Assembly (NCBI GenBank): GCA_963849635.1 | Contig: CAWKIA010000036.1 | Coordinates: 84,200 to 148,199 of the forward strand | Length of the DNA: 64,000 nucleotides | Source of the DNA: CAVRUD01 sp963849635 | GTDB taxonomy: Bacteria; Chloroflexota; Chloroflexia; Thermomicrobiales; UBA6265 | Direction: 5' to 3' | In this document: piece after piece, positions 8,857-17,484 of the stretch | How the letters are laid out: every line of letters begins with the position of its first letter | Position numbering within the stretch: position 1 is the stretch's first letter | Notes under the pieces: model-generated | What the model was told of the DNA's origin: nothing | Databases searched by the model: none | What the model saw: only the letters and a program-made list of their open reading frames with translations | Position numbers and translations under genes: made by a program

Positions 8857-9126
8857 TCATGCTACGGCCGCTCCAAACAGGTCATAGAAATTCCTGTCAC
8901 ACGGGACAAGGTCGGGATTGGCGGCGACAAACGATTCAATCTGACTGGCGGTTTCCGCTTTCTCCGTGAAAAGGACGTTGATGCCGACCGGCAGACGCTC
9001 ATCGACTGCACGGATCGACGCGGCGTGCTGAACGACGCCGGAATTGCCGTCTGCGGGGCCTCGGGCGTAGAGGCGCCCGTCCTTCAACATCGGTCCAAAT
9101 GGATCGCATTGGCGCCTTTGTGACAA
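8857..9126 (-). pseudogene. relic of an M20-family dipeptidase
   Basis: An 89-codon frame reads DPFGPMLKDGRLYARGPADG, then NSGVVQHAASIRA and LPVGINVLF...ESFVAANPDL. This is the metal-binding segment of M20 peptidases (family pattern: DP..P...DG.LYGRGA.DDKG). The catalytic DDKG has become DGNS, and both the N-terminal start and the large C-terminal part are missing. It has no plausible activity. It sits between element copy 5 and the secreted protein at 8309. Confidence 0.75.
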
Positions 9127-9185
9127 CGGGGCCGGATCCGGAGGAATCGGGCGATCCGTGCCCGCTTTAGGTTATCGGTGGTCTG

Positions 9186-9216
9186 GTCGTAGCATCATCC
9201 TCCTAAGGCGGTATTT
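9186..9216 (-). promoter_or_regulatory. 31-bp regulon element, copy 5
   Basis: On the + strand: GTCGTA, 19 nt with ATCATCCTCCTAAGGCG, then GTATTT. It points left, to the peptidase relic and then the secreted gene at 8740, 445 nt away. Confidence 0.6.
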
Positions 9217-9241
9217 GGCTCCGTATCGAGGTCTCACTCGC

Positions 9242-9880
9242 TCATGAGAGTTGGATGACACCGACGTCTTCTAGCCCACCGAGCGCGAGTTGGATGGCAA
9301 GAGCGGCGAGTAGGAAGCCGAATACCATCTCGATGACCAACATGCGGTTCTCGACCAAGTGTTCGCTCACCCGGGTTGCCCAGCGAAACACGACGACGTC
9401 GAGCGCCAGCACCGCCACCAGCATGAGCACGACCATGGCGATATACTCGATCGACTCTGCCTCCGCCGACGCGGTCACCAGGACCACAATCCCCACCGGA
9501 TTCAAGAGGTACGGCACGCCAAGTGGAACGATCGCGAGTTGCATCGGGTCCTCGACTGGCCCCACGTCGAGATCGTCCGGGATATCTCTCCCAAAAACCA
9601 TACGGATTGCGGTGATAAACAGAATAATCCCGCTCGCGATGGAGAGGGCCCCGGTGGAGAAATGCAACAGCCGCGAAAGGAAACCGCCGAGAAGCAGGAG
9701 GAAGGCCGCAACGGTGCCCGCGGTCATCAGCATCTTCCCGAGGACGATACGCTTCCTCGAGTTCGGCATTCCCGCCGTCGCCTTTAGGAACGGCACGAGT
9801 GCCAACTTGGGGCCAATGCCGATCAGCATTAAGAGGAAGGCGTCAATGACCGAGGTTGCATTGACCGAATCGAAGTCCAT
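9242..9880 (-). CDS. MarC family integral membrane protein
   Basis: 212 residues from the ATG at 9880 (GAGG about 9 nt upstream; an in-frame TTG at 9895 is less likely). Six membrane segments, with LLMLIGIGPKLALVPFLKAT in the first and LAIVPLGVPYLLNPVGIVVL in the middle, the two half-motifs of MarC proteins (PF01914). The biochemical role of the family is not established. It is the last gene of a probable operon MFS exporter - GH15 - marC (gaps of 70 and 45 bp). Confidence 0.85.
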   Translation of the reverse strand: MDFDSVNATSVIDAFLLMLIGIGPKLALVPFLKATAGMPNSRKRIVLGKMLMTAGTVAAFLLLLGGFLSRLLHFSTGALSIASGIILFITAIRMVFGRDIPDDLDVGPVEDPMQLAIVPLGVPYLLNPVGIVVLVTASAEAESIEYIAMVVLMLVAVLALDVVVFRWATRVSEHLVENRMLVIEMVFGFLLAALAIQLALGGLEDVGVIQLS

Positions 9881-9925
9881 CTTGGCCCTCAGCAATCGCT
9901 ATGGGCGCGACTCTGCCCCGGGACG

Positions 9926-11719
9926 CTAGGATTGCTTGAACGCCTCGAACCCGTCGTGCACCGCCAAGAGGGACGAGAGGAGACCGATGTGGGAAAAGGC
10001 CTGTGGAAAGTTACCAAGCAATCGCTGCGAGGTCGGATCGTATTCCTCGCTCAAGAGCCCCACGTCGTTTTGCAGGGCGAGTAATGCGGCGAGATGCTGG
10101 TGCGCCTCCTCCGTGCGCCCGACCGCGGCGAGCGCGTTGACGAGCCAGAACGAACAAATGAGAAATGCGCCTTCGGTGCCGGCAAGACCATCCACGCCCT
10201 CTTCCGTCGAGTAGCGCGACACGAACGGCCCCGCCGCGAGTTCGCGCATCACTGCGTCGACCGTCCCGAGCACGCGCGGATCATCGTTTGGGAGGAAACC
10301 ACTGCCCGGAATCAGCAGCAGGCTTGCATCAAGCGCCTCGCTACCGTAGTACTGGACGAACGTGTTGCGCTCGGCATCGAAGCCGTGCGCGCAGATGTCG
10401 TCGTGAATCGCTTTCCTGAGCTGCTGCCAGCGCTCGGCGGGCACCTCCCGACCGGTCAATTCCGCGAGCTTCAGCGCGCGGTCGACGGCGTACCAGGCCG
10501 AGAACTTCGAATACGTGAAGTGTTGCTGTGCGCCACGGACCTCCCAAATTCCCTCGTCGGGCTCGCGCCAGCGACGCTCGACTATGTCGATGATCGCTTG
10601 GAGGTTCAGTCCCGGGGACTTCGCGGCATCTTCCCGTGGTCGGACTCCAGCCAGCGCTGCGTTATAGACCCCCGCGATCACCTCGCCGTAGATATCGAGC
10701 TGAAATTGGTCGCTGGCGGCGTTGCCGGTCCGAACCGGCCGCGATCCTTCATAGCCAGCCAGCCAGGGCAGCTCGAACTCTGTTAGCCGGTGCTCGCCGC
10801 CGATCCCATACATGATCTGTAGCTGCGACGGGTCCCCCGCGACCGCCCGCCGCAGCCAGGCGCCGAGGGCGATGGCTTCTTCCGTATATCCGAGTCGCGC
10901 AAGCGCCGCGACGGTGAAGGAGCCGTCGCGCAACCAGCAGAATCGATAGTCCCAGTTGCGAACGCCGCCGATCTCTTCCGGCAAGGAGGTTGTGGCAGCT
11001 GCCACGATCCCGCCGGTCGGCGCGTAGGTGAGTGCCTTCAGCGTGATCAACGACCGGAGGACGGTCTCGCGATGGGGTCCCTCATAGGCACACCGTCCCG
11101 ACCACTCTCGCCACCACTTCTCGGTCCTGTCTACCGCCGCGGTGCAGTCGGCTTGGTCGGGCACATCCTCATGCGAAGGGAACCAGACCAGCCGGAATTC
11201 AGCCTCCTCACCCGCCGCGATGGAGAACGCTGCCGAAATGGAGGCGTCGGCAACGTCGAGCTCCACGGACGATTGGAGGAAGAGTGCCTCCGGACCGGCC
11301 AAGGAGACGATGCCATCGTTAGCCGGGCGGACGAGTGGGATACGCCGACCGTAATCGAACCGCCCATTCAGCTGGAGGGACATCGGCACGCGTCCGCGCA
11401 GGCCCTGCACGAGACGGATCACTTCGGGGTATCCACTTCGAGGCGGCATGCAGTCGACGATTCGGACCGCGCCGTCCGGCGTCTCGAACTCGGTTTCCAG
11501 GACAAGGGTACCGGGTCGATACCGGCGATCCACCCGCTGGCTGTCCGAGATGGGAGCAATCTGCCAGCGCCCGTTCTGCTCGTCGCCGAGGAGTGCCGCG
11601 AAGCAGGCGGCGGAGTCGAAACGAGGCAGGCAGAGCCAATCGATTGAGCCGTTGTTGCCGACGAGCGCAACGGACCCTGTATCGCCGATGATCGCGTAGT
11701 CTTCGATGCGCAGCCCCAT
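9926..11719 (-). CDS. glycoside hydrolase family 15 protein (glucoamylase/trehalase type)
   Basis: 597 residues, a typical length. The N-terminal beta-sandwich begins IEDYAIIGDTGSVALVGNNG followed by SIDWLCLPRFDS, a hallmark of bacterial GH15. The (alpha/alpha)6 barrel carries RNWDYRFCWLRDGSFTV (about 253-270), and the C-terminal LLSEEYDP...GNFPQAFSHI contains the probable catalytic Glu. No signal peptide, so it is cytosolic and likely hydrolyses trehalose or malto-oligosaccharides. AGGAGG lies 7 nt before the ATG. It is co-directional with the upstream MFS gene and downstream marC, and likely shares their promoter. Confidence 0.95.
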   Translation of the reverse strand: MGLRIEDYAIIGDTGSVALVGNNGSIDWLCLPRFDSAACFAALLGDEQNGRWQIAPISDSQRVDRRYRPGTLVLETEFETPDGAVRIVDCMPPRSGYPEVIRLVQGLRGRVPMSLQLNGRFDYGRRIPLVRPANDGIVSLAGPEALFLQSSVELDVADASISAAFSIAAGEEAEFRLVWFPSHEDVPDQADCTAAVDRTEKWWREWSGRCAYEGPHRETVLRSLITLKALTYAPTGGIVAAATTSLPEEIGGVRNWDYRFCWLRDGSFTVAALARLGYTEEAIALGAWLRRAVAGDPSQLQIMYGIGGEHRLTEFELPWLAGYEGSRPVRTGNAASDQFQLDIYGEVIAGVYNAALAGVRPREDAAKSPGLNLQAIIDIVERRWREPDEGIWEVRGAQQHFTYSKFSAWYAVDRALKLAELTGREVPAERWQQLRKAIHDDICAHGFDAERNTFVQYYGSEALDASLLLIPGSGFLPNDDPRVLGTVDAVMRELAAGPFVSRYSTEEGVDGLAGTEGAFLICSFWLVNALAAVGRTEEAHQHLAALLALQNDVGLLSEEYDPTSQRLLGNFPQAFSHIGLLSSLLAVHDGFEAFKQS

Positions 11720-11789
11720 CTTGGACCTCCTTCGCGATGTGACCGACCGGTCACTGGCTGAGTTGCACGGATGAGGTGCCGTAGCTCCG

Positions 11790-13325
11790 CTATGGCTTCG
11801 CCTGGGGCTGTCCTTGGGCCGGCATGACGTCGCGCGGGATTAGGAGGGCGGCGCCGAGCCCGATAAGGCCGATGACGGCCATGACGATGAGGGCGGCGCG
11901 ATACCCCTCGTTGCCCACGAGCGCCGTCGAGACGAGCACCGAACCGACCAACGCCGTTCCGAGGGAGGAGCCGAGATTGGATGCGCTGCGAGAAAGACCG
12001 GAAATCTCGCCTTGGTCCTGCTCGGGCCAACTTGACTGGACGACGTTGACCGACGACGTCAACATGACCCCGATTCCGAACCCCGCTAGGAACAGGCCGG
12101 GAAGGAAGGTCCAGATGTCTGAGGTCGCATCGGCGATCGCCAGGAGGCACAGGATGCCGGCCACGAAGCAGATGAATCCGCCTCGGATCAGGAAGACCTG
12201 TGGGCGACGGCGGGCGAGTCTGCCGGCGATGCCGGACGACAGGATGATGCCCACGGTCGAGGCGGTCAGAACCAGGCCGGTTTCGATCGCGCTGTAACCG
12301 CGGACGGTTTGGAGAAAGACGGAGACGACGAAGAAGCTGCCCTGCAACGTCAACCACTGGATGTTCTGCGTGACCAAGCCTAGGTTGGAGGCCCGATTGC
12401 GGAACAACCGTGTGGAGAGCAAGGGCTCTTTCCCCGCTCGCTCTCGCGACCGGATATGGAAGTAGAACCATGCCAGGAAGATGGCGCCGATTGCGACCAG
12501 CGGCCAGACCGGGGAGATGCCGCCTTCCTCGATGATCACGGTGTCGCCGATCTTAAAATCCTTCGTCGCCGTCAGCCATCCGTATTCGCCGGACTGCAGG
12601 ATCCCCATCACCACGAACGCAAGACCCGCCGCCGACAGGATGGCTCCCGTGACGTCGAAAACGCTCTTCGTGCCTTTATTGCCGGTGTATTGGCGGCCCA
12701 TGACGAGGATGCCGCCCACCACCAGAACCTGCACGATGAAGGACGCACGCCAACTGATGGCGCTGGTGATGAGACCGCCGATCAACGGTCCGGCCGCGGA
12801 CCCCAATCCGGCCGCAGCGCTGACGATGCCGAAAGCTTTGGCGCGAGATTCGAGATCACTGAACACGACCGTGAGCAAGATATAGATGGGAGGGATCATG
12901 AGGGCGGAGCCGACGCCTTGCATGAAGGAGTAGCCGACGAAAAGCATGGTGAGCCCCTGGGACAACGATGCCAGCAACGCACCGAGCCCATAGATGACCA
13001 GACCCAGCATGAAGCACCGCTTGCGGCCCCAGATATCGGTCAACTTGCTGCCGGGGATCATCAGCGCGGCCATCGTCAGGGTGAAGAGCGTGATCGCCGT
13101 CTGAACCCCGTGGGTCGTTGTTTCGAGATCCTCGGCAATGCTGGTGATGGCCACGTTCATGTTGGAGCCAGCGTAGCTGGCAATGAACTGGGTCAACGCC
13201 AATGGGAAGACGATCGAGGAGATGACGGCGGCGAGGGTGCCGCGACCCTTCAGGGTCGCGGCTTGCTTGCCGTTCGGGGGTGGTTTCTGGCCAGACCGAC
13301 GTGCCGATTGGCCCTTTTTCGCCAT
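11790..13325 (-). CDS. MFS drug exporter, DHA2 (14-TM, EmrB/QacA-like) family
   Basis: 511 residues with about 14 membrane helices after a basic N-terminus (MAKKGQSARRSGQK). Motif A is GSKLTDIWGRKRCFM (residues about 98-112), and the DHA2 motif C region GLGSAAGPLIGG follows. Such proteins export cationic drugs, dyes or lipids by proton antiport. First gene of the MFS-GH15-marC operon. Element copy 6 (248 nt upstream) and a strong hairpin (13400-13437) lie before it. Confidence 0.93.
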   Translation of the reverse strand: MAKKGQSARRSGQKPPPNGKQAATLKGRGTLAAVISSIVFPLALTQFIASYAGSNMNVAITSIAEDLETTTHGVQTAITLFTLTMAALMIPGSKLTDIWGRKRCFMLGLVIYGLGALLASLSQGLTMLFVGYSFMQGVGSALMIPPIYILLTVVFSDLESRAKAFGIVSAAAGLGSAAGPLIGGLITSAISWRASFIVQVLVVGGILVMGRQYTGNKGTKSVFDVTGAILSAAGLAFVVMGILQSGEYGWLTATKDFKIGDTVIIEEGGISPVWPLVAIGAIFLAWFYFHIRSRERAGKEPLLSTRLFRNRASNLGLVTQNIQWLTLQGSFFVVSVFLQTVRGYSAIETGLVLTASTVGIILSSGIAGRLARRRPQVFLIRGGFICFVAGILCLLAIADATSDIWTFLPGLFLAGFGIGVMLTSSVNVVQSSWPEQDQGEISGLSRSASNLGSSLGTALVGSVLVSTALVGNEGYRAALIVMAVIGLIGLGAALLIPRDVMPAQGQPQAKP

Positions 13326-13399
13326 AGGGTCTCACCTGAACGATGTGGGCGGTCTCGGTCCAACCGCAAGCGTCAGACATTGGCCGGGGTCGTGGGACT

Positions 13400-13437
13400 G
13401 ACGAGGAGAGGTCCTTCGTGAGGGACCTCTCCTCGTC
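13400..13437. repeat. 15-bp perfect hairpin
   Basis: GACGAGGAGAGGTCC and its exact reverse complement, separated by 8 nt. No T-tract on either side. It lies in the leader of the MFS operon, between element copy 6 and the start codon, so it could be an attenuator, processing site or terminator of the upstream minus-strand gene. Confidence 0.7.
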
Positions 13438-13573
13438 CGTCACCACACGCGCCGGCTCCCGGGGAATGGGGGGGATTGGGTGCCGGCGCGGCGTGAGTTC
13501 GGGCCTCGGACGCCAGGATTCAATTAACGAGGCCAGTTCCCCTGTGACGCCGTTCCACGATAGGGGTGCGGCG

Positions 13574-13604
13574 GTTGTAATGTCGTTGGACGAAAGGCGT
13601 ATTC
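13574..13604 (-). promoter_or_regulatory. 31-bp regulon element, copy 6
   Basis: On the + strand: GTTGTA, 19 nt with GTCGTTGGACGAAAGGC, then GTATTC. It lies 248 nt upstream of the MFS exporter gene. Confidence 0.75.
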
Positions 13605-13709
13605 GGTCAAACGTGCGTCGACGGGTGCTCAGATTGGGAACAGGTTCGTCTCACATGCACCGGAGTCGCTGCGATGTGCGACTGGCTTGTGCCCATGCCC
13701 ACACTCGCG

Positions 13710-14825
13710 TCACCCGCCCGCCGGCGCGAGCGCTAGCCGCGCCAGTACTGGCAGGTGGTCCGACCCCGCGTCCGGCCCAACCCATGCCTCGCTCAACAGC
13801 CACCCGGCCGAGACCCACACATAGTCGATCCTCCACAGCGGCCGGACCAAGAATTCGCCCAGTGAAACCCCACGCCTTACCAGCCATTCCAGCCGCACCG
13901 GCTCCGTGAACCCTGGGCCCTCCCCCGCCTCCCTGAACGCATCCCGCAACCCTGCTCCCTCCAGCCGTCGGTAGAGTCCATGCATCCGCGTCGCGTTCAG
14001 ATCACCCAGCAGCAACAGCGGCCCCTCATTCTCGTCCACCAGATCCAGCAACCCCGAGACCTGCGCCTCCGCCCCGGGCCTCCGCGCGAAGCCGGTCCGG
14101 GCCAGCCGCGGGGGGGGCGGATGCGCCACGATCACCGTGACATCCCTCCCGCCAACGTCCAGCACCGCCCACAAATCCGGGCGCTCGGGGTTGAGCGGCA
14201 GCAGCGCACTCCGCAGGATCGGGAACCGGCTCAGGAGCGCCTTGCCAGGGATTCCCAACGGGTGCACGACCTGGTACGGGAAGACCCCGCTCAGCCCCGC
14301 CGCCAACGCCGCTCCCACCTCCGGCGTCACCTCCTCCAATCCCACAATGTCGGCCCCGCTCTCCCTCAGAGCCCGCACGATCTGGTCCGGACCCGCCATC
14401 CCGCTGCCCAGGTTGAAGGTCATCACCGTGACCTCCGTCGCCCCCGCGGGGATTGCATCGGGACCGCGGCCCACGAACATGTCGCCGAACAGCCACACGA
14501 ACGCCACCGCGCAGACGGCCTCGATGGCCACCGACCTCCATCGCCGCCTCAGAACGGCGAACGGCAACCACACGAACGCCACCGGCAACGCCAGGTGCAC
14601 CACGAACCCCAAGACGTAGACCGGCAGCAACCGGTCGCCCGTCGTCCGCCACAGGGCCAGGTAGACCAGCATCGCCGCGCCGAACGCGTCGGCCGTACGC
14701 CACACCCAGACGAAGAAACGACGTCGTGACGGCTCCACCCGTGGTGCCCTGTCTCTTGAATCGCCCGACCGCCGGCGGTGCCGCGGCCGCCAACCGTGCC
14801 GGGTGCTAGGGCCGATACCGGTCAT
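13710..14825 (-). CDS. membrane-anchored endonuclease/exonuclease/phosphatase family protein
   Basis: 371 residues. Three hydrophobic helices in the first 110 residues (around 45-65, 72-92, 95-112) precede an EEP domain (PF03372) with VTVMTFNLGSGM, GADIVGLEEVTPE, LLLLGDLNATRMH, RIDYVWVSAGW and GSDHLPVLARL. The Asn, Glu, Asp-x-Asn and Asp-His positions are the family's catalytic set, so hydrolase activity on phosphodiesters or phosphomonoesters facing the cell surface is likely. Substrate unknown. Very high GC and no clear Shine-Dalgarno before the ATG. Confidence 0.88.
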   Translation of the reverse strand: MTGIGPSTRHGWRPRHRRRSGDSRDRAPRVEPSRRRFFVWVWRTADAFGAAMLVYLALWRTTGDRLLPVYVLGFVVHLALPVAFVWLPFAVLRRRWRSVAIEAVCAVAFVWLFGDMFVGRGPDAIPAGATEVTVMTFNLGSGMAGPDQIVRALRESGADIVGLEEVTPEVGAALAAGLSGVFPYQVVHPLGIPGKALLSRFPILRSALLPLNPERPDLWAVLDVGGRDVTVIVAHPPPPRLARTGFARRPGAEAQVSGLLDLVDENEGPLLLLGDLNATRMHGLYRRLEGAGLRDAFREAGEGPGFTEPVRLEWLVRRGVSLGEFLVRPLWRIDYVWVSAGWLLSEAWVGPDAGSDHLPVLARLALAPAGG

Positions 14826-15353
14826 ACAGCGTCACCAGCAGCAAGAAGAGCTGCGCGTTCCCGACATGGATCGAGTCATCGCCAAGTGGCAGCACCAGGA
14901 AGGCGGCGAAGACGACGCCCGCGTTGATCGTCGCCGTCGGCATGAACTGGCGCTTCGATCTCTAACCTGCGGCGGGCAAGCTTTCCGACTCGTAATGGGG
15001 GACACCCGCAGGGAGGGCATCCAGAAATCGCCCGTGTTCAACGAATGCTGAAGCGAGGCATGGCGTATTCACATCAGTCGGAGGTTGTATCCCGGCACGG
15101 TCTCTCTATGTTGTAGACCCATCTCGGCAAGAGCTGCGTCAAGCACCACGTCGTCGCCGTCCGCATCCGCCACCCGTCGATTGCGCCTTTCGGCTGATGC
15201 CGCTACGACCCGCGGACCGGCACCATCGATGGGGCACCGGTCGGTTGTCCGGCATGGTCGTGCCGGCGCACTCGCCGCGGTACCAATCGGGCGTGGCCGT
15301 GCGGCCCGACGATCTGCCGTGGTCGGTGCCACCTCATTTGCAGGAGGCGGGCC
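14826..15353. other. intergenic region with a regulon element
   Basis: No gene I can support in 528 bases. Holds copy 7 of the 31-bp element ahead of the rightward PAKKGS gene. Confidence 0.5.
15179..15209 (+). promoter_or_regulatory. 31-bp regulon element, copy 7 (diverged)
   Basis: Read on the - strand: GTCGTA, 19 nt with GGCATCAGCCGAAAGGC, then GCAATC. It lies 144 nt upstream of the PAKKGS gene at 15354. Confidence 0.6.
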
Positions 15354-15587
15354 GTGACGTGGTTGGAATGGACGCTCGGGCTCATGTTGTTCTCGCTCTA
15401 CATCATGTGCATCTTCACGGTCTGTTCCCTCACCTTTCAGAAGGGGTACATCGTGCTCGGCATCGTCGGCATCTTCCTCCCCTGGCTCTGGCTGATCGGC
15501 GCCTTTCTGCCGGCCAAGAAGGGGTCGCGCTTCGAACTTGCCCAGGCGATCGCCTACCAGCAGCAGGTGGCGCAGTACTCGCAGTAG
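15354..15587 (+). CDS. small PAKKGS-family membrane protein
   Basis: 77 residues, GTG start with AGGAGG 6 nt upstream. Two helices (about 5-24 and 32-50), then PWLWLIGAFLPAKKGSRFE and a Gln/Ala-rich tail. It is closely related to 52838-53071 (both have FTVC..TFQKG between the helices). Followed by the DUF4239 gene after about 70 bp, so the two are probably co-transcribed. Function unknown. Confidence 0.85.
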   Translation: MTWLEWTLGLMLFSLYIMCIFTVCSLTFQKGYIVLGIVGIFLPWLWLIGAFLPAKKGSRFELAQAIAYQQQVAQYSQ

Positions 15588-15660
15588 CCGGCGCGTCCGC
15601 TCGCGACCGCCATCGAACCGAGTCCGTCTGAGCAGGAGGTTCTGGCCGTGACCGGCGTGC

Positions 15661-16452
15661 TTGGGGTTGGTCGTCATCGTCGGGGGCAGCCTGCTGCTGA
15701 CGCTGCTCGCCGTCGTCCTCGTCCGCCGCCTGATTCCCCACCAGATCATGGCGCGGCACAACGACGTCGCCGGCTTCGTCTACGCCACCACCGGGGTCAC
15801 CTACGCGGTCGTCCTCGCCTTCGTCGTGATCGCCGTCTGGGAAAACTACGCCTCGACCCGCGAGATCGCCGACCACGAGGCGAGCGCCGTCGGCGCGCTC
15901 TACCGCTTGGCCAACGGCTTCCCCGAGCCGCACCGGGCGGCGGCTCAGGAGGCGCTGCTCGGCTACGCCGAGGTGGTGGTCGAGGTGGCGTGGCCGGCGA
16001 TGGAGGACGGGGAGGACCCCACCCTGGAGACGTCGGGGGCGCTGGACCACCTGTACGACGTCTATCAGCAGCCGGACTTCGTCGCCGCCGTCAACGCGCA
16101 GCAATACGGGGAGGCCCTGGATCAGCTCAACGTGGTCTCGGTCACCCGCCGCGAGCGGGTCCTGGCCAGCTACAGTGGCCTGCCCGACGTCCTGTGGCTG
16201 GTGCTGATCGCCGGTGGGGTGCTGGTGGTCGCCTTCGCGTTCCTCTTCGGCGTGGAGAGTGCGTACTCCCAGGCGGCGATCCTGAGCGGGCTGACGATCA
16301 CCATCTCGCTGCTCCTCTTCGTGGTCGCCGATGCCCAACACCCCTTCCGAGGCGGGTTCGCGGTGCACCCGGAGGGCATGGAGTCGGTGCTGGCGCAGTT
16401 CGGTCACCCCACCGGCCCCAGTGGCACCCCGGCCGCCACCCCGACGCCGTGA
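15661..16452 (+). CDS. DUF4239 (bestrophin-like) membrane protein
   Basis: 263 codons. Two N-terminal helices, then HNDVAGFVYATTGVTYAVVL and FVVIAVWENY, a helical loop, and two C-terminal helices (about 183-203 and 210-228). This is the DUF4239 pattern; the family is predicted to be bestrophin-like, possibly an ion channel. The apparent TTG start has no ribosome-binding site. AGGAGG stands before a GTG at 15648 in another frame, and removing one T near 15667 would fuse that start to this frame. Either the start is unusual or the gene has a one-base shift. A decayed copy follows at 16533. Confidence 0.8.
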   Translation: MGLVVIVGGSLLLTLLAVVLVRRLIPHQIMARHNDVAGFVYATTGVTYAVVLAFVVIAVWENYASTREIADHEASAVGALYRLANGFPEPHRAAAQEALLGYAEVVVEVAWPAMEDGEDPTLETSGALDHLYDVYQQPDFVAAVNAQQYGEALDQLNVVSVTRRERVLASYSGLPDVLWLVLIAGGVLVVAFAFLFGVESAYSQAAILSGLTITISLLLFVVADAQHPFRGGFAVHPEGMESVLAQFGHPTGPSGTPAATPTP

Positions 16453-16532
16453 TGCCAATTTTGCGTCCATCGACGGCTAGAGCCTGTTAGGTACTTGGGA
16501 GCTGGAGGAGGGCGGGGACCACGCGACAGAGC

Positions 16533-17077
16533 GTGAAGATGGCGAAGGCGGCGAAGCGGGCGGAGGCCCAAGAGTCGTTGCTCGACTACGCCGAGATCGT
16601 CGTCGAGGGGAAATGGTCGGCGATGACGGACGAAGCGGCCCCAAGCCCGCAGACGTCGGCGGCGCTGAACGATCTGTACGCGGTCTACGCGCATCTCGAC
16701 GAAGTCGCGGGCGTCAACCAGGAGCAGTACGGTGAGTCGCTGCGGCTGCTGGTCGACGTGTCGGCCGATCGTCGCGCGCGGATCCTGGCGAGCCACAGTG
16801 GTCTGCCTGACGTCCTGTGGGTGGTCCTGGTGGGCGGGGGGTGCTTCTGGTCTCCTTTGCCTTTCTCTTCGGGGTGGTGAGTCCCTAGTCCCAAGCGGCG
16901 ATCGTGGGCGCGCTGGCAGTAACGGTCTCGATGTTGCTGTTCGTGGCGGGCGACATGCGGCACCCGTTCAGGGGTGGCCTGCGGGTGAAGCCGGAGGGAC
17001 TAGAACTTGTGTTGCAACAGTTTAGCTCCCTCGATGGCCCCAACCGCGAACAGCTCGGCCACCACCCCATGCCGTGA
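16533..17077 (+). pseudogene. decayed second copy of the DUF4239 gene
   Basis: The frame matches residues about 100-190 of the preceding protein (ESLLDYAEIVVEGKWSAM, then SGLPDVLWVVLVGGG), lacks the N-terminal helices, and runs out of frame in a run of six G near 16833-16838. The next frame continues VLLVSFAFLFGVVSP, hits a TAG where the intact copy has Tyr, and resumes SQAAIVGALAVTV...GDMRHPFRGGL to the same C-terminus. It is a tandem duplicate with truncation, frameshift and nonsense codon. Confidence 0.85.
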
Positions 17078-17253
17078 CCTTGGGTAGCGGGGCGCCCGTC
17101 GTGCTGGTTGCAACTGCGGATCAGACGCGGGCGATTGCGGCGACCAAGGACTTCTGCGCGCTCGTGTTGGAGGCCGGGGTGTGGACCTGGTGTCCGGGAC
17201 TCGGCATTGTTAACCGACGACCTTTTGGAGCCACCATCGAAACCCCGCGATTG

Positions 17254-17433
17254 GCGGCTCCGCCCGGGGATTCATCCCCGGGCTCAGTGACGGAAGTCCC
17301 TCCGTGACTGAACACGACCGCCTCCGGTTCCTGGTTTTGATAGGCGCTCCTAGTGATCCAGTCGCCAAGTTCGTGCCGCTTCCGGACCCAGGATTTCAAC
17401 CCTGGGTTGAGGCCACAAAACCCCTTCGGGGTT
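17254..17433. repeat. cluster of intergenic hairpins
   Basis: Four dyads in 180 bp: CCCGGGGA/TCCCCGGG with a TTCA loop (17262-17283), CAGTGACGGA/TCCGTGACTG with one mismatch (17285-17310), TCAACCC/GGGTTGA (17396-17410) and AACCCC/GGGGTT (17419-17433). It resembles REP-type palindromic repeats found between genes in many Chloroflexota and Planctomycetes. No gene is seen from 17078 to 17484. Confidence 0.6.
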
Positions 17434-17484
17434 GGCAACGAGCGCCGGCAAGGTGCATCCTGTGGGGCCGCTCAGGGCCCTGCC

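Noticed and set aside
11419..12471. Minus-strand frame overlapping GH15 and MFS genes
   Set aside because: Same-strand shadow in another frame; Arg/Pro-rich with no motif.
15061..15070. GGCGTATTC, like the end of the regulon element
   Set aside because: No GTYGTA hexamer at the 19-nt spacing and no core sequence; counted as chance.
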